Source of the DNA: Rhodopirellula islandica
GTDB taxonomy: Bacteria > Planctomycetota > Planctomycetia > Pirellulales > Pirellulaceae
Assembly: GCF_001027925.1 (NCBI RefSeq)
Contig: NZ_LECT01000015.1
Location: 124,001-188,000 of the forward strand
Reading direction: 5' to 3'
DNA: 64,000 nucleotides
Positions within the stretch are counted from its first letter, which is position 1. Every line of letters begins with the position of its first letter. A program made the position numbers and the translations under genes. Positions 24,329 to 33,600 of this stretch are shown in pieces. The notes beneath the pieces are model-generated. The model was not told where the DNA came from, made no database searches, and saw only the letters and a list, made by a program, of their open reading frames with translations.

Positions 24329-26520
24329 CGCTTGGCTCCTGATTCGTTGGACGAGTCACCGGCACGCGTTTTCGCCCCCGTGGGTCGGGGCAGCAATCGC
24401 TTCAGCTCGGATACAAACTCATCCCGCACACGAAACAATGACACCATCTTCTCAGGTGGCTCGCCGCTAGTAATTCGCGAGGGTGGCAACGTCACATTGG
24501 TGTTGCCCACTCGCACGTCCATCGGTGGATCTGGCCGGGCCACCCCCAGTTCGTCACACAACACGGCCAAGAAATCCGCCAACTGTTGCCGGGCGGCTTG
24601 TTGGCTGACATCTTGCGTTCCGCGATTGGCGGCCCACATCGTCGACATGATGGTCAGTCCTGCGGCGGCGAGCATTTCCGGAATCGATGCTGCAAGAATC
24701 GCATTGGCTCCCAGGTCGACCGGGATCATGAGGACTGCGCCGAAGGTTGCAAACAGTGCCGCCAGTGGAGTCAGCCCGGTCGCGATTTTCCGATGCACGG
24801 GAACCTCCGCCCACATTTGGCGAACCGCCGTGTCGAGTCGTCGAGGATCCAACGTCGTGAAGTCGTCTTGTTCGAATCGCAGAACCGCTCGCTCGACAGG
24901 TTCCCGAAAAACTGAGACCTCGGCCTCCGACGCTGAACGACCACCGGATTCGGACGCGAGATGCGTCAGCACGGTCGTTCCCCCGTGGCGTTCGATCTCG
25001 TTGATCAATCCCGTCGGTTCGATCAAGCCACCGTATTCGCCACTTCGAAATCGCCCCTTGATGTCGTCCGCAGCGCGCCGCGAAACCGCTGTTGGTGTCA
25101 GGTTGCGAATGAAGTCCCCCGCCCCGCCGACCACTCGTCGGAGCGTCGAGTTGAGCCGCACGCCCCAGCGGGCGTACCACGGCGCGGTGGCTGCAAATGA
25201 TTCACTGAGCTGTCGTATGATTCGTTCGCTTTGGTGCAATCGCAGCTCGATCACTTCACCGCCAATCTTTCGATGAGCGAAGTACTCCAGCGCCGAGTCC
25301 AACAACACCTGTTGGCACTGGCGAGTTTTCTCAAAGGACTCGTCAGCATCACGACGAATGGATTCGACGCCTTGATTCCAAATCGCATCTTCCAGGTTGA
25401 TACGAAGAGCCTGATGCAACTGCGAGAACAGCACACCGCGATCCAGTTTGGACGGCAACGTCTGCAACAAACGATCCTCTTCGATGACCGCCGGTGGATT
25501 GTTGTCAGGGTCTTCACTGACCGCGAAAAAGACTGGAAGTGGCTCCGGTTCGTGTTCGCGTTGCAAATCAGATTCTGCCGGTACCATCGCATCGCGCTGC
25601 GTGTGCTGCTCGCCCACGATCGGTATGAACGGACGACTCGATGGAACATCAAAATCGTAGGCGGCATACAGCGTGGCAACACCGTACCGCTTGACCAGCG
25701 GATCGAATGTTTCGTGAACCTGATCCGGTGTTTGGCGTGGCCGCACTTTATTGACCGCCAACATGCGAGGCACACCGGGCATCAAATCCGACGCGATTCG
25801 CAGCAAGTCCGCCAAGGTCGTGTCACGTGAAGACTCCGCTCCAGTGACAATTAAAAACGCAGAACACAACGTCGCCGCACGGCCCAACAACTCACGTCGT
25901 TGCTCGGGCGACCCCAATCCGAACTCCTCGTCAGAAACGATGTCGGGACAATCCAGCAAACCGACGCCCACTTCATCGAGCCCCGGGTCGGTCGCGAGCA
26001 ACGGAACCGACAACAACGACGCGTCCCCGTCTCGGTTGTTGTACTGTTCTGCCGCCTGCTCTGGATCGAGAGCCAATTCCTCGGGAGCGTTCCCCAACGA
26101 ATCGCCAATTCGCGTGATCAACAAACTCCACAGTTCCACGTCCGATCGCCAACTCTGCGGAAGCCACAGCACAAACCGATGTGTCCCCTGCCGGTTGCTG
26201 GTCCCACGCAACGTGCGTCGTTGCCCAGCGGATGAGAGAAACGAACTGACCAGGCTTGTCTTGCCGCTGTTCAACATCCCTGAAACAGCGATCGTGGGTC
26301 GGTCGACCAACTTCGAAGCCGTGTGCAGTCGCCGGCCGGCCGCCAACGTGGCGAGGGATTGAGCGTTCTCAATCCGCCGCAGCGCCGTCAGATAACTTTC
26401 TCGCCCCTCAGAGGGCGCGATGCGTGCCACCGCCGCTCGTCGATCATCGTCTTCCAACAAAGACAACAACGCCGGCCAATCCACCGACGGATCTTTTGTG
26501 GAACGTCGCAATGGAAACAT
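24325..26520 (-). CDS. Dynamin-like GTPase 1 with internal membrane hairpin
   Basis: The protein has 731 residues. G1 is SGMLNSGKTSLVSSF near residue 80, G3 is LLDCPDIVSDEEFG, and G4 is AVNKVRPRQ, so the GTP-binding motifs are recognisable. A helical stalk region follows (KLDRGVLFSQLHQALRINLE, RRDADESFEKTRQCQQVLLD). A membrane hairpin lies at about residues 600-660 (TPLAALFATFGAVLMIPVDL, MLAAAGLTIMSTMW). The overall plan is that of bacterial dynamin-like proteins, which often come as tandem pairs of unequal partners, as here. It heads the overlapping operon. Function is probably membrane remodelling or repair, but this is inference. Confidence 0.76.
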   Translation of the reverse strand: MFPLRRSTKDPSVDWPALLSLLEDDDRRAAVARIAPSEGRESYLTALRRIENAQSLATLAAGRRLHTASKLVDRPTIAVSGMLNSGKTSLVSSFLSSAGQRRTLRGTSNRQGTHRFVLWLPQSWRSDVELWSLLITRIGDSLGNAPEELALDPEQAAEQYNNRDGDASLLSVPLLATDPGLDEVGVGLLDCPDIVSDEEFGLGSPEQRRELLGRAATLCSAFLIVTGAESSRDTTLADLLRIASDLMPGVPRMLAVNKVRPRQTPDQVHETFDPLVKRYGVATLYAAYDFDVPSSRPFIPIVGEQHTQRDAMVPAESDLQREHEPEPLPVFFAVSEDPDNNPPAVIEEDRLLQTLPSKLDRGVLFSQLHQALRINLEDAIWNQGVESIRRDADESFEKTRQCQQVLLDSALEYFAHRKIGGEVIELRLHQSERIIRQLSESFAATAPWYARWGVRLNSTLRRVVGGAGDFIRNLTPTAVSRRAADDIKGRFRSGEYGGLIEPTGLINEIERHGGTTVLTHLASESGGRSASEAEVSVFREPVERAVLRFEQDDFTTLDPRRLDTAVRQMWAEVPVHRKIATGLTPLAALFATFGAVLMIPVDLGANAILAASIPEMLAAAGLTIMSTMWAANRGTQDVSQQAARQQLADFLAVLCDELGVARPDPPMDVRVGNTNVTLPPSRITSGEPPEKMVSLFRVRDEFVSELKRLLPRPTGAKTRAGDSSNESGAKR

Positions 26521-26646
26521 GAACGAATTGACGCCAACGACTTAACAATGAAACAGAACGTGGCGTACCAAACCCGCCGGGACTTCTATCATCATGATTC
26601 AATTCGACAACGACAACCAGTCGGAGCAGCTCTCAGAGCGATCCAA

Positions 26647-27633
26647 TCAAACCGTGTCGTAACCCTGGGGGTGTGCTTGATGCCAATTCCAAGCCGTCTT
26701 CACGATGTCCTGGATCTCGGTGTAGCGGGGTTTCCAGCCCAGCACTTCCCCCGCCAATTTCGCGTCGGCAATCAGCTCCGCTGGGTCTCCTGGGCGACGC
26801 TGCCCCATCACTTCAGGGATCGGATGCCCGGTCACGGACCGGCATGCATCGACAATTTCTCGAACGCTGGTGCCTCGGCCAGTCCCCAGGTTCACTTTGA
26901 TGCCTTCCCCCGGAACCAACCGGTCGAGAGCCCGCAGGTGAGCATCTCCCAGGTCGTCGACGTGGATGTAATCGCGGATGCACGTGCCATCTGGCGTCGG
27001 ATAATCATCGCCGAAAATCGAAATCGATTCACGTTGCCCCAAAGCCACCTGCAACACGATCGGGATCAAGTGCGACTCGGGATCGTGGTGCTCGCCAATC
27101 GTTCCGTCTGGGCGTGCTCCTGCGGCGTTGAAGTAACGCAGCGCCGCGTAGGCGAACCCGTAGGCATGAGCGTAGTCCGCCAACGCCTTTTCAATCACCA
27201 ACTTCGAGAACCCGTAGGGATTGATTGGGTTCTGCGGCGTGGTCTCTGGGATCGGCACCGTGTCAGGTTGCCCGTAGGTCGCCGTGGTGCTGCTGAACAC
27301 AATGTTTTTGACATCCGCTGCTCGCATCGCTTCCAACAAGGACAACGTTGCCACGACGTTGTTCTGGTAATAGATCGCCGGATCACGGACCGATTCACCG
27401 ACTTCGGCGAACGCGGCGAAGTGCATCACCGCGTCGATCGAGTGCTCCTTCAACAGCGAAGTCAGCTTCGCTTGATCGCTCAGGTCTCCCTCGACCAGCA
27501 AGCCTTCTGGGACCGATTTGGCGTGGCCGCGTGACAAGTTGTCAAACACAACCACTTCGTGACCGGCATCGAGCAACAAAGCGACCGCGTGGGACCCGAT
27601 GTACCCGGCACCGCCGACGACGAAAACTTTCAT
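26647..27633 (-). CDS. galE: UDP-glucose 4-epimerase
   Basis: The enzyme interconverts UDP-glucose and UDP-galactose in the cytoplasm. I use ATG 27633 (MKVFVVGGAGYIGSHAVALL), since the frame from 27696 is not homologous-looking. The NAD-binding Rossmann motif GGAGYIGSH, the catalytic triad (Ser/Thr in VFSSTTATYG, then YGFSK with Tyr and Lys), RYFNAAGA and the C-terminal WxPRY-type ending (LGWKPRYTEIQDIVKTAWNW) are all visible. Length (328 residues) fits the family. The gene stands alone between the GTPase operon and the recombinase. Confidence 0.95.
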   Translation of the reverse strand: MKVFVVGGAGYIGSHAVALLLDAGHEVVVFDNLSRGHAKSVPEGLLVEGDLSDQAKLTSLLKEHSIDAVMHFAAFAEVGESVRDPAIYYQNNVVATLSLLEAMRAADVKNIVFSSTTATYGQPDTVPIPETTPQNPINPYGFSKLVIEKALADYAHAYGFAYAALRYFNAAGARPDGTIGEHHDPESHLIPIVLQVALGQRESISIFGDDYPTPDGTCIRDYIHVDDLGDAHLRALDRLVPGEGIKVNLGTGRGTSVREIVDACRSVTGHPIPEVMGQRRPGDPAELIADAKLAGEVLGWKPRYTEIQDIVKTAWNWHQAHPQGYDTV

Positions 27634-27773
27634 GGGAAGAATCTTGCGATGGAGATGATTCGAGAAGAATTGACATTGGCGGCAACACGCCTCCAAGACG
27701 ATAACTCATTGGAAACGTTTCGATGAAGTGCACATCCACAGTGCATCCCTGAACGCCGTGGAGCACCACTAGA

Positions 27774-28727
27774 GTGGCTAAACGACGCACAAAACTGCAG
27801 CAATTGCAGACTGGACAGACAGAATCGGCTGCTCCTTCGGCCGGTCAAGCGGTTTGTGATGAATTTTTGGTTTACTTGAAACGCGAATGTCATCTCGCCG
27901 ACAACACCATCTCCGCCTACGGGCGAGACATGAAACGGTTTGTCACCTGGATGGACGGACGCCGCCCCGCGGACCTGACGATCACCGAATTGTCGGACTT
28001 CGTCGCCTCACTGCACGGCGAAGGGCTGGCTCCCGCGTCCATTTCCCGAGCGATTGTGGCGATCCGGACATTCTTCCGGTACTTGCAACTCGAAGGCATC
28101 ACGGTCGACAACCCGGCCGAACTGCTGGCGACGCAAAAGGCTTGGCAGCGCATGCCGGGCGTGCTCTCGCCCAACGAAGTCGAGGCGTTCCTCTCCGCCG
28201 TTAAAAAATCCGATTCCTTCTGGCAGCGAGATCGTGCGTTGCTGGAAGTGCTCTACGCAACCGGTTGCCGTGCGTCCGAGGTCTGCACGCTTCGCGTTCG
28301 AGACTTGACGCTCGAGGAACGCACCCTCCGCTGTCACGGGAAGGGAGACAAACAACGCATGGTCCCCATCGGCGGCGGCGCAATCCGAGCGATTCAGCTT
28401 TACCTCGAAGAGAGCCGGCAACTCCTGGCGGACCGCAACCCCGGTCAAGTCGACGAGCTGTTCCTTTCAAGAAGCGGCAAAGCACTGGACCGAATCCAAC
28501 TCTGGCGGTTGGTGAAACGCTATGCCAAGCGGGCGGGGATCTCAGACGAGATCAGCCCGCACAGCTTGCGTCACAGCTTCGCGACGCACTTGCTGGCCGG
28601 TGGTGCTGACCTTCGGCAGGTCCAAGAGATGCTCGGACACGCCAGCATCCAAACGACCCAAATCTACACCCACGTCGAACACTCGCGATTGCAACGCGTG
28701 CACCGAGAATTTCACCCCCGGGCGTGA
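27774..28727 (+). CDS. XerC/XerD-type tyrosine recombinase
   Basis: The start is GTG 27774 (GTGGCTAAACGACGC). The N-terminal SAM-like domain has CDEFLVYLKRECHLADNTIS, AYGRDMKRFVTW. The catalytic domain carries all six residues: Arg in ATGCRASEV, Lys in GKGDKQRMVPI, His-Arg in SPHSLRHSFATHLLAGG, His in MLGHASIQTT and Tyr in QIYTHVEHSRL. It is a complete 317-residue Xer protein, the kind that resolves chromosome dimers at dif. The window shows no dif site that I can identify. XerC and XerD cannot be told apart without alignment, so no symbol is given. The gene converges on fabH with 19 bases between stops. Confidence 0.92.
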   Translation: MAKRRTKLQQLQTGQTESAAPSAGQAVCDEFLVYLKRECHLADNTISAYGRDMKRFVTWMDGRRPADLTITELSDFVASLHGEGLAPASISRAIVAIRTFFRYLQLEGITVDNPAELLATQKAWQRMPGVLSPNEVEAFLSAVKKSDSFWQRDRALLEVLYATGCRASEVCTLRVRDLTLEERTLRCHGKGDKQRMVPIGGGAIRAIQLYLEESRQLLADRNPGQVDELFLSRSGKALDRIQLWRLVKRYAKRAGISDEISPHSLRHSFATHLLAGGADLRQVQEMLGHASIQTTQIYTHVEHSRLQRVHREFHPRA

Positions 28728-28746
28728 TCGCCAGCGGTCGCACTGA

Positions 28747-29940
28747 CTACCAACGCAGCAGTGCGGTGCCCCAAGCCAATCCGGCACCAAACCCGCACAG
28801 CAACAACAGGTCGCCTTCTTTCAAGCGTCCCTCGCGAGCGGCTTCGTCCAATGCCAGCGGGATGCTCGCTCCCGACGTGTTGCCGTACTTGTCTAGATTC
28901 ACGAACACCTTCTCAGGCGGCACGTTCAAATCCGACACCGCGGAGTCAATGATTCGCTGGTTGGCTTGGTGCAAGACAACCAAGCCAAGTTGATCGGAGG
29001 AAACATTGGCTGCATTCAACACATCTTTGGCGCTCTCGTCAAAGATTCGCACCGCCCACTTGAACACGCCCCGACCATCCATCTGCAAATAGCGACTGGC
29101 GGCGGGATCGGTGCCGGACGCGATTGGCGTTCGCGAACCACCAGCAGGGATGCACAGCATCTCGCCACCGCAACCTTCACTGCCGAGCTGATACGCCAAA
29201 AACCCGTCGGTCTGGATGTCTGTGTCTTGGATGCCTGAGTCACTGGAGGCACTCTCGCCATCGTTGGACTGGCCGTCATCCTCGTTGGAAGGAACCAACA
29301 AGGCCGCGCCCGCGGCATCACCAAACAACGGGTAGGTTTTCTTGTCCTCGGGATCCACCGTGCGGCTCATCAAGTCCGCACCAATGACCAACACGTTTTG
29401 AGCGTTGCCGTTGGAGACAAACTGCGCTCCGGTGACCAACGCGTACATGAATCCAGCACATGCGGCGCCCACATCCATCGCCGGTGCGACCGCCCCGAGC
29501 CGGCGTTGCAGATGGCACGCGGTCGAAGGCGTGGGATGATCCGGTGTGATGGTGGCAACCAGAATCAAATCAATCTGGTCGATCGAGACCTTGGCATTCT
29601 CAAGACAGCGAAGCGCGGCTTCATAGCATAGGTCGCTGGTCGCTTGCTCGGGTTCGGCATGTCGACGTTGCCGGATGCCGGTGCGACGAACAATCCAGTC
29701 GCTGTCGCAACCCAAGGCGGCCAAGTCTTCGTTGGTGACAATTCGTTCGGGAACGTACGATCCCGTTCCGGCGACCCGAACCCCTTTCAGTTTGCCCATC
29801 CGGCCGCGAGTGGCCTTCTTTTGAGGCATCGATCCGGGACCAGTTTCGAGTGGGGCGTTCGTCGATTCGGCGGGGGATTCTTCGTTCACAGATTTCGCGG
29901 CCACGTCAGGGGCGGTGGCATTCGAGGAGGTTTCGATCAT
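28747..29940 (-). CDS. fabH: 3-oxoacyl-[acyl-carrier-protein] synthase III
   Basis: FabH starts fatty-acid synthesis by condensing acetyl-CoA with malonyl-ACP. The catalytic Cys is in GAACAGFMYALVTGA, His in VVLHQANQRIID and Asn in KYGNTSGASIP. The glycine-rich end (GFGAGLAWGTALLRW) is typical. Two features are unusual: a 47-residue N-terminal extension with no clear structure (ATG at residue 38 or 48 could be the true start), and an acidic Ser/Asp-rich insert near residue 225 (PSNEDDGQSNDGESASSDSG). Both could be disordered loops. The gene is convergent with the recombinase. Confidence 0.92.
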   Translation of the reverse strand: MIETSSNATAPDVAAKSVNEESPAESTNAPLETGPGSMPQKKATRGRMGKLKGVRVAGTGSYVPERIVTNEDLAALGCDSDWIVRRTGIRQRRHAEPEQATSDLCYEAALRCLENAKVSIDQIDLILVATITPDHPTPSTACHLQRRLGAVAPAMDVGAACAGFMYALVTGAQFVSNGNAQNVLVIGADLMSRTVDPEDKKTYPLFGDAAGAALLVPSNEDDGQSNDGESASSDSGIQDTDIQTDGFLAYQLGSEGCGGEMLCIPAGGSRTPIASGTDPAASRYLQMDGRGVFKWAVRIFDESAKDVLNAANVSSDQLGLVVLHQANQRIIDSAVSDLNVPPEKVFVNLDKYGNTSGASIPLALDEAAREGRLKEGDLLLLCGFGAGLAWGTALLRW

Positions 29941-30070
29941 GTTGCCGCCGAGAAAAGATCACGGATGAAAAGTGGATGAAGTATAGCGGGATTGCGTCTC
30001 GCTGGCATCCCGATCAATGCCCACCGAGGTCCAACGGAAACTCATGGCTCACACAAACCAAGCACAAACG

Positions 30071-30107
30071 AAAACTGCCCCGCAACGCAGAACACGTTGC
30101 AGGGCAG
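30071..30107 (-). terminator. Intrinsic terminator of the HU-like gene
   Basis: CTGCCC..GCAACG at 30075-30087 pairs with CGTTGC..GGGCAG at 30095-30107, forming a 13-bp stem with one mismatch. On the minus strand TTTT follows the stem. It lies 35 bases beyond the stop codon of the HU-like gene, making this one of the clearest intrinsic terminators in the window. Confidence 0.75.
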
Positions 30108-30141
30108 CCAATTCTTACTTCGAAGGAAGCTGATCCACCGA

Positions 30142-30459
30142 TCAGATCATTTCCTTCAGGCCCTTCAGTGGGCGGATGGTCAGTTTCTTGCTGGCGGGCT
30201 TGGGTGCCAACCAGATTTCTTCGCCGTTCGCAGGGTTGCGACCTTTTCGCTTTGGCTTGGCGGGAACGTCCTTCAACACGATCTTGCAAAGACCGGGGAT
30301 AGCGAATTGTCCGGGGCCACCCTTTTGCAGCGACTTCTCGATTTCACCAGCCAACGAATCGAGGACAGCAGCAACGTCTTTCTTGGTCAGTTCGGTCTCT
30401 TCTGCAATGTTGGCGATGATTTGAGTCTTCGTCGGTGGTTTGGGCGGTACTTTGGCCAT
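30142..30459 (-). CDS. HU-family DNA-binding protein
   Basis: The likely start is ATG 30459 (MAKVPPKPPTKTQIIANIAE), since the upstream frame to 30576 is not protein-like. The helical dimerisation part (AEETELTKKDVAAVLDSLAG) is followed by the beta-arm region (QFAIPGLCKIVLKDVPAKPK, RKGRNPANGEEI), which holds the RNPATG-like tip that inserts in the minor groove. At 105 residues it is slightly longer than the usual 90, with a Pro-rich start and a C-terminal Lys-rich tail. It is a nucleoid-shaping protein that bends DNA. It has its own intrinsic terminator and is probably strongly expressed. Confidence 0.9.
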   Translation of the reverse strand: MAKVPPKPPTKTQIIANIAEETELTKKDVAAVLDSLAGEIEKSLQKGGPGQFAIPGLCKIVLKDVPAKPKRKGRNPANGEEIWLAPKPASKKLTIRPLKGLKEMI

Positions 30460-30632
30460 GAGCGGCACCTGCAAAAATGGGTGAACTAAATAGTGAATAG
30501 GAGTTAGAACGTTGGGATTCCCCTCCGATGCGGCACAAGTGTTATGTCCCGCATGGTCCGGCCGCAACCCTTCCAAAGGCCGAAAACACCGTGATTTTCA
30601 GCCTTTTTCGGTTTTCGAGGGTCGAATCAGGG

Positions 30633-33600
30633 TCAGTTTGCCCCAGAAGTGCCTGTCAAGACCTCATCGACGGCTTCGCCGAGCAATTGAGGTTGGCCCG
30701 TGACGCCGCTGGCAACCACCTCTTCGGTGCCAGAAATTCGTGTCAAACTGGTGCCAACATCGGGCATCGCGGCATCGATTTGGCTGGCCTCATCGGCCCC
30801 TGCAACCACCTTTTGAGACCCCTCAGAAAGGATCTCGATGGGCTCGCCGGACGGTTCCACGCTGCTTTGCACACGCGTGGTTCCGAGGTCGCTGACAGGC
30901 ACCATCGCATCCGCAACGGTCACGGCTGATGCCAACGGTTCCCCTGCGGCTTGCGTCGATTGCGTGCTCGCCGCTGCCGTGGAACTGGACGACGGTGTTT
31001 CCAGTTCAAAGCCTGATTCGTCAAAGTTAAGGATCACCAACCGATAATCACCCACCTGGCCGCGAACTTCCAAGGCGTTGCCATCGGCTAAATCCGCGAT
31101 GCCGCTGACCTGAGCCGTGGTGGTCGCTCCATCGGTGGTGGTCGACTCGGTCGCATTGACCGTGATGCTGGTGGCCGCTGCGTTGAGCGACAATTCCAAC
31201 TCGCTCAAACGTGAATCCGCCGCGTCGCTGGACTGCATGTACAAGGCATTGCTGCCAGGCAAAACTGCCGCGACGACACGCAGCGCCGGTGCGGATCCGA
31301 ACCAGTCGTTCACTCGAATGTACTCCGGCAGCAATCGCCCGAAGCTCAACGAAACGTCTTCGTCGGACTCATCCGCAGCACTTTCAATGTCGATCTCGCG
31401 AGCCTCTTCTCCACCTTCAAAGAACGGCACCGCAGGAATACTCAGCTTGTACGAACCGGGCAACATATCCGGAACACTGACCGTGCCACCCGAGACCACG
31501 ACGGAAGAATCCGACAGTGGAATTGAAACCGCTTCACCGCGAGCGTTGGTGCCAGTCAAAATGGCGGCGTCATAGAAACTGCTCGACAACGCACCGATCG
31601 AATCAAACGTGAAGTTGAACGTCCGGGCCAAGTAGTCCGCCACGTTCACCGTGATCGTGGCCGTGGAACTGGACAGTCCACCAGCATCTTGTACTTGGTA
31701 AGTGAACGTGTCGGTGCCGGTGAAGGTTCCGCTTGGTGGCGTGTACAACACGCTGGAACCGTCCGAGCTCACGGTCACCGTCCCGCCCGCCGTTGGCGTG
31801 CTGAGACTGACGAATTGCAACACCTCGCCGACATCGACATTGGTCGGCAGATCGCTTCGCGTGATCACGGCCTCGTTGCTGGTGCCCCGCACGGTATCGA
31901 CAGTGATGCTTTCGGCAACCGGCGCGTCGTTCACCGCGGTCACCGTGAAGGTCACTGTCGCCGTCGACAGTCCACCGCCGGTATCTCGGATGGTGTAGGT
32001 CACCGTTTCGGTGCCGTTGAAATTCGCTGCGGGTTCGTAGGAGAGTCCCGTTCCGCTGTTGGCGATCGAAACTTGACCACCGTTGGATGCCGACCCCACG
32101 CCAGTGATCGTGAACGATTCGTTGTCCGCGTCGGTCGTGTCATTCGCGAGAACGTCGTAGGTCACCGCTGCGGAGTCTTCCAAGATCGTTCCCGAGGCTG
32201 GGAAAGAATCATCGACGGCGGTCGGCGCGTTGTCATCGCTCTGGATGTTCACGGTCACCTGAACGGTGTCCGTGCTGGTTCCATCGCTGAGCGTGTACTG
32301 AAACGTGTCGGTTCCAATGAAGCTGGCTGGAGGCGTGTAGTTGATCGACAAACCATCGGAGGCAATGCTCAGCGTGCCACCATTGGAGGCGGTGCCAACA
32401 GCCGTGATGCTGAGGGTCTCGCCAGGATCAGCGGTGGATGCTTCGTTGGCCAACACGTCCAACGTGTTCTGCCCCGATCCCGAAATCACAGTGAACGTGT
32501 CATCCACGCCCACGGGTGGATTGTTCGCACTGACGTCACCAACGGTCAGCGTGGTGCTGCCATAGTTGATTGAACCGGCGGGCAAGCGATCGTTGTTGAA
32601 GAACAACAATGTCTCGTTGGCACTCACATCCGCGGGGTTGGTCGTGAACGTCAGCGAACCGTCCGCAATCGCGACCATGCGAACCGTCGCCATCACGGAC
32701 TCTTCCTCATTGGTCGGCGAGAATCGACTGCTCGCCGATCCGATTTCGTTGAACAGCCCGCTGGTCAACGTGCCCCGAGGCAAGAAGTCAAAGTCGCTGT
32801 CGTATTCAATCGAAGTGCCTACGACGAAATCAGCGATCGAGGAATCAAACTCGATGTCCGCATAAGCGGAATAGATCCCGCCGAGATCCTCGCGTGGCCG
32901 AGCGTCGACACCGATCAACTGCAGGAAGAACTCTTGCCCCACATCAACCGAGTCAATCGTGTTGCCATCCAAGTCCGTCAGCCGCACCTCCAGTCGCGCC
33001 AAAGCCTCCTCGGCAATCGTGACGGCAAACGACTCCGTGTAAGTGTTGCCGGCCAAGTCACGGATCTCGACGGTGAAGTCATTGGATCCCAATTGAGCTT
33101 CGGTGGGCGTCCAGTTGATGATCCCTGTCGACGAACCGATCGTGGCTCCAGCGGGGAAAACCGTCAAACTGTAAGTGGCACCACTGCCTTCTTCGCTGCT
33201 GGACAGGTTCGCTTGATAAGCCGCTCCCACATTGCCCGTGGACGAGTTGGCTGGCAACGTGAACGATGGGTCCGTGCGGTCCAGCGTGACAGACAATGCC
33301 GTCGACGTGCCGCTAGTCACACCATTGACGATCTGACGAGCAGCCAAGCTGTAGGTGCCATCGCCAATCGCGGCCAAGTTGCTGGTCGTGATCGCGACCG
33401 ATCCGCCCGAGGCGGTTCCCACACCGACCACCGTGTTGTCCGCCGTGTTGATGATCTGAACCGTCGCCCCGGTGGTCACACCGCTGACATCAAAGGTCAA
33501 CGACGCCGCGTTGGTCAAGTTGTCACCGCTGCTGTTCCCCGTGTCCGATGACGACCGAAGGTCCAGCGAAGACGGCGCCGCCGGTGCTTGCGTGTTGTCG

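Noticed and set aside
21031..26520. Zorya-like defence system
   Set aside because: A MotA-type channel subunit is present, but there is no ZorB-type OmpA protein, no ZorC or ZorD helicase; two GTPases take their place.
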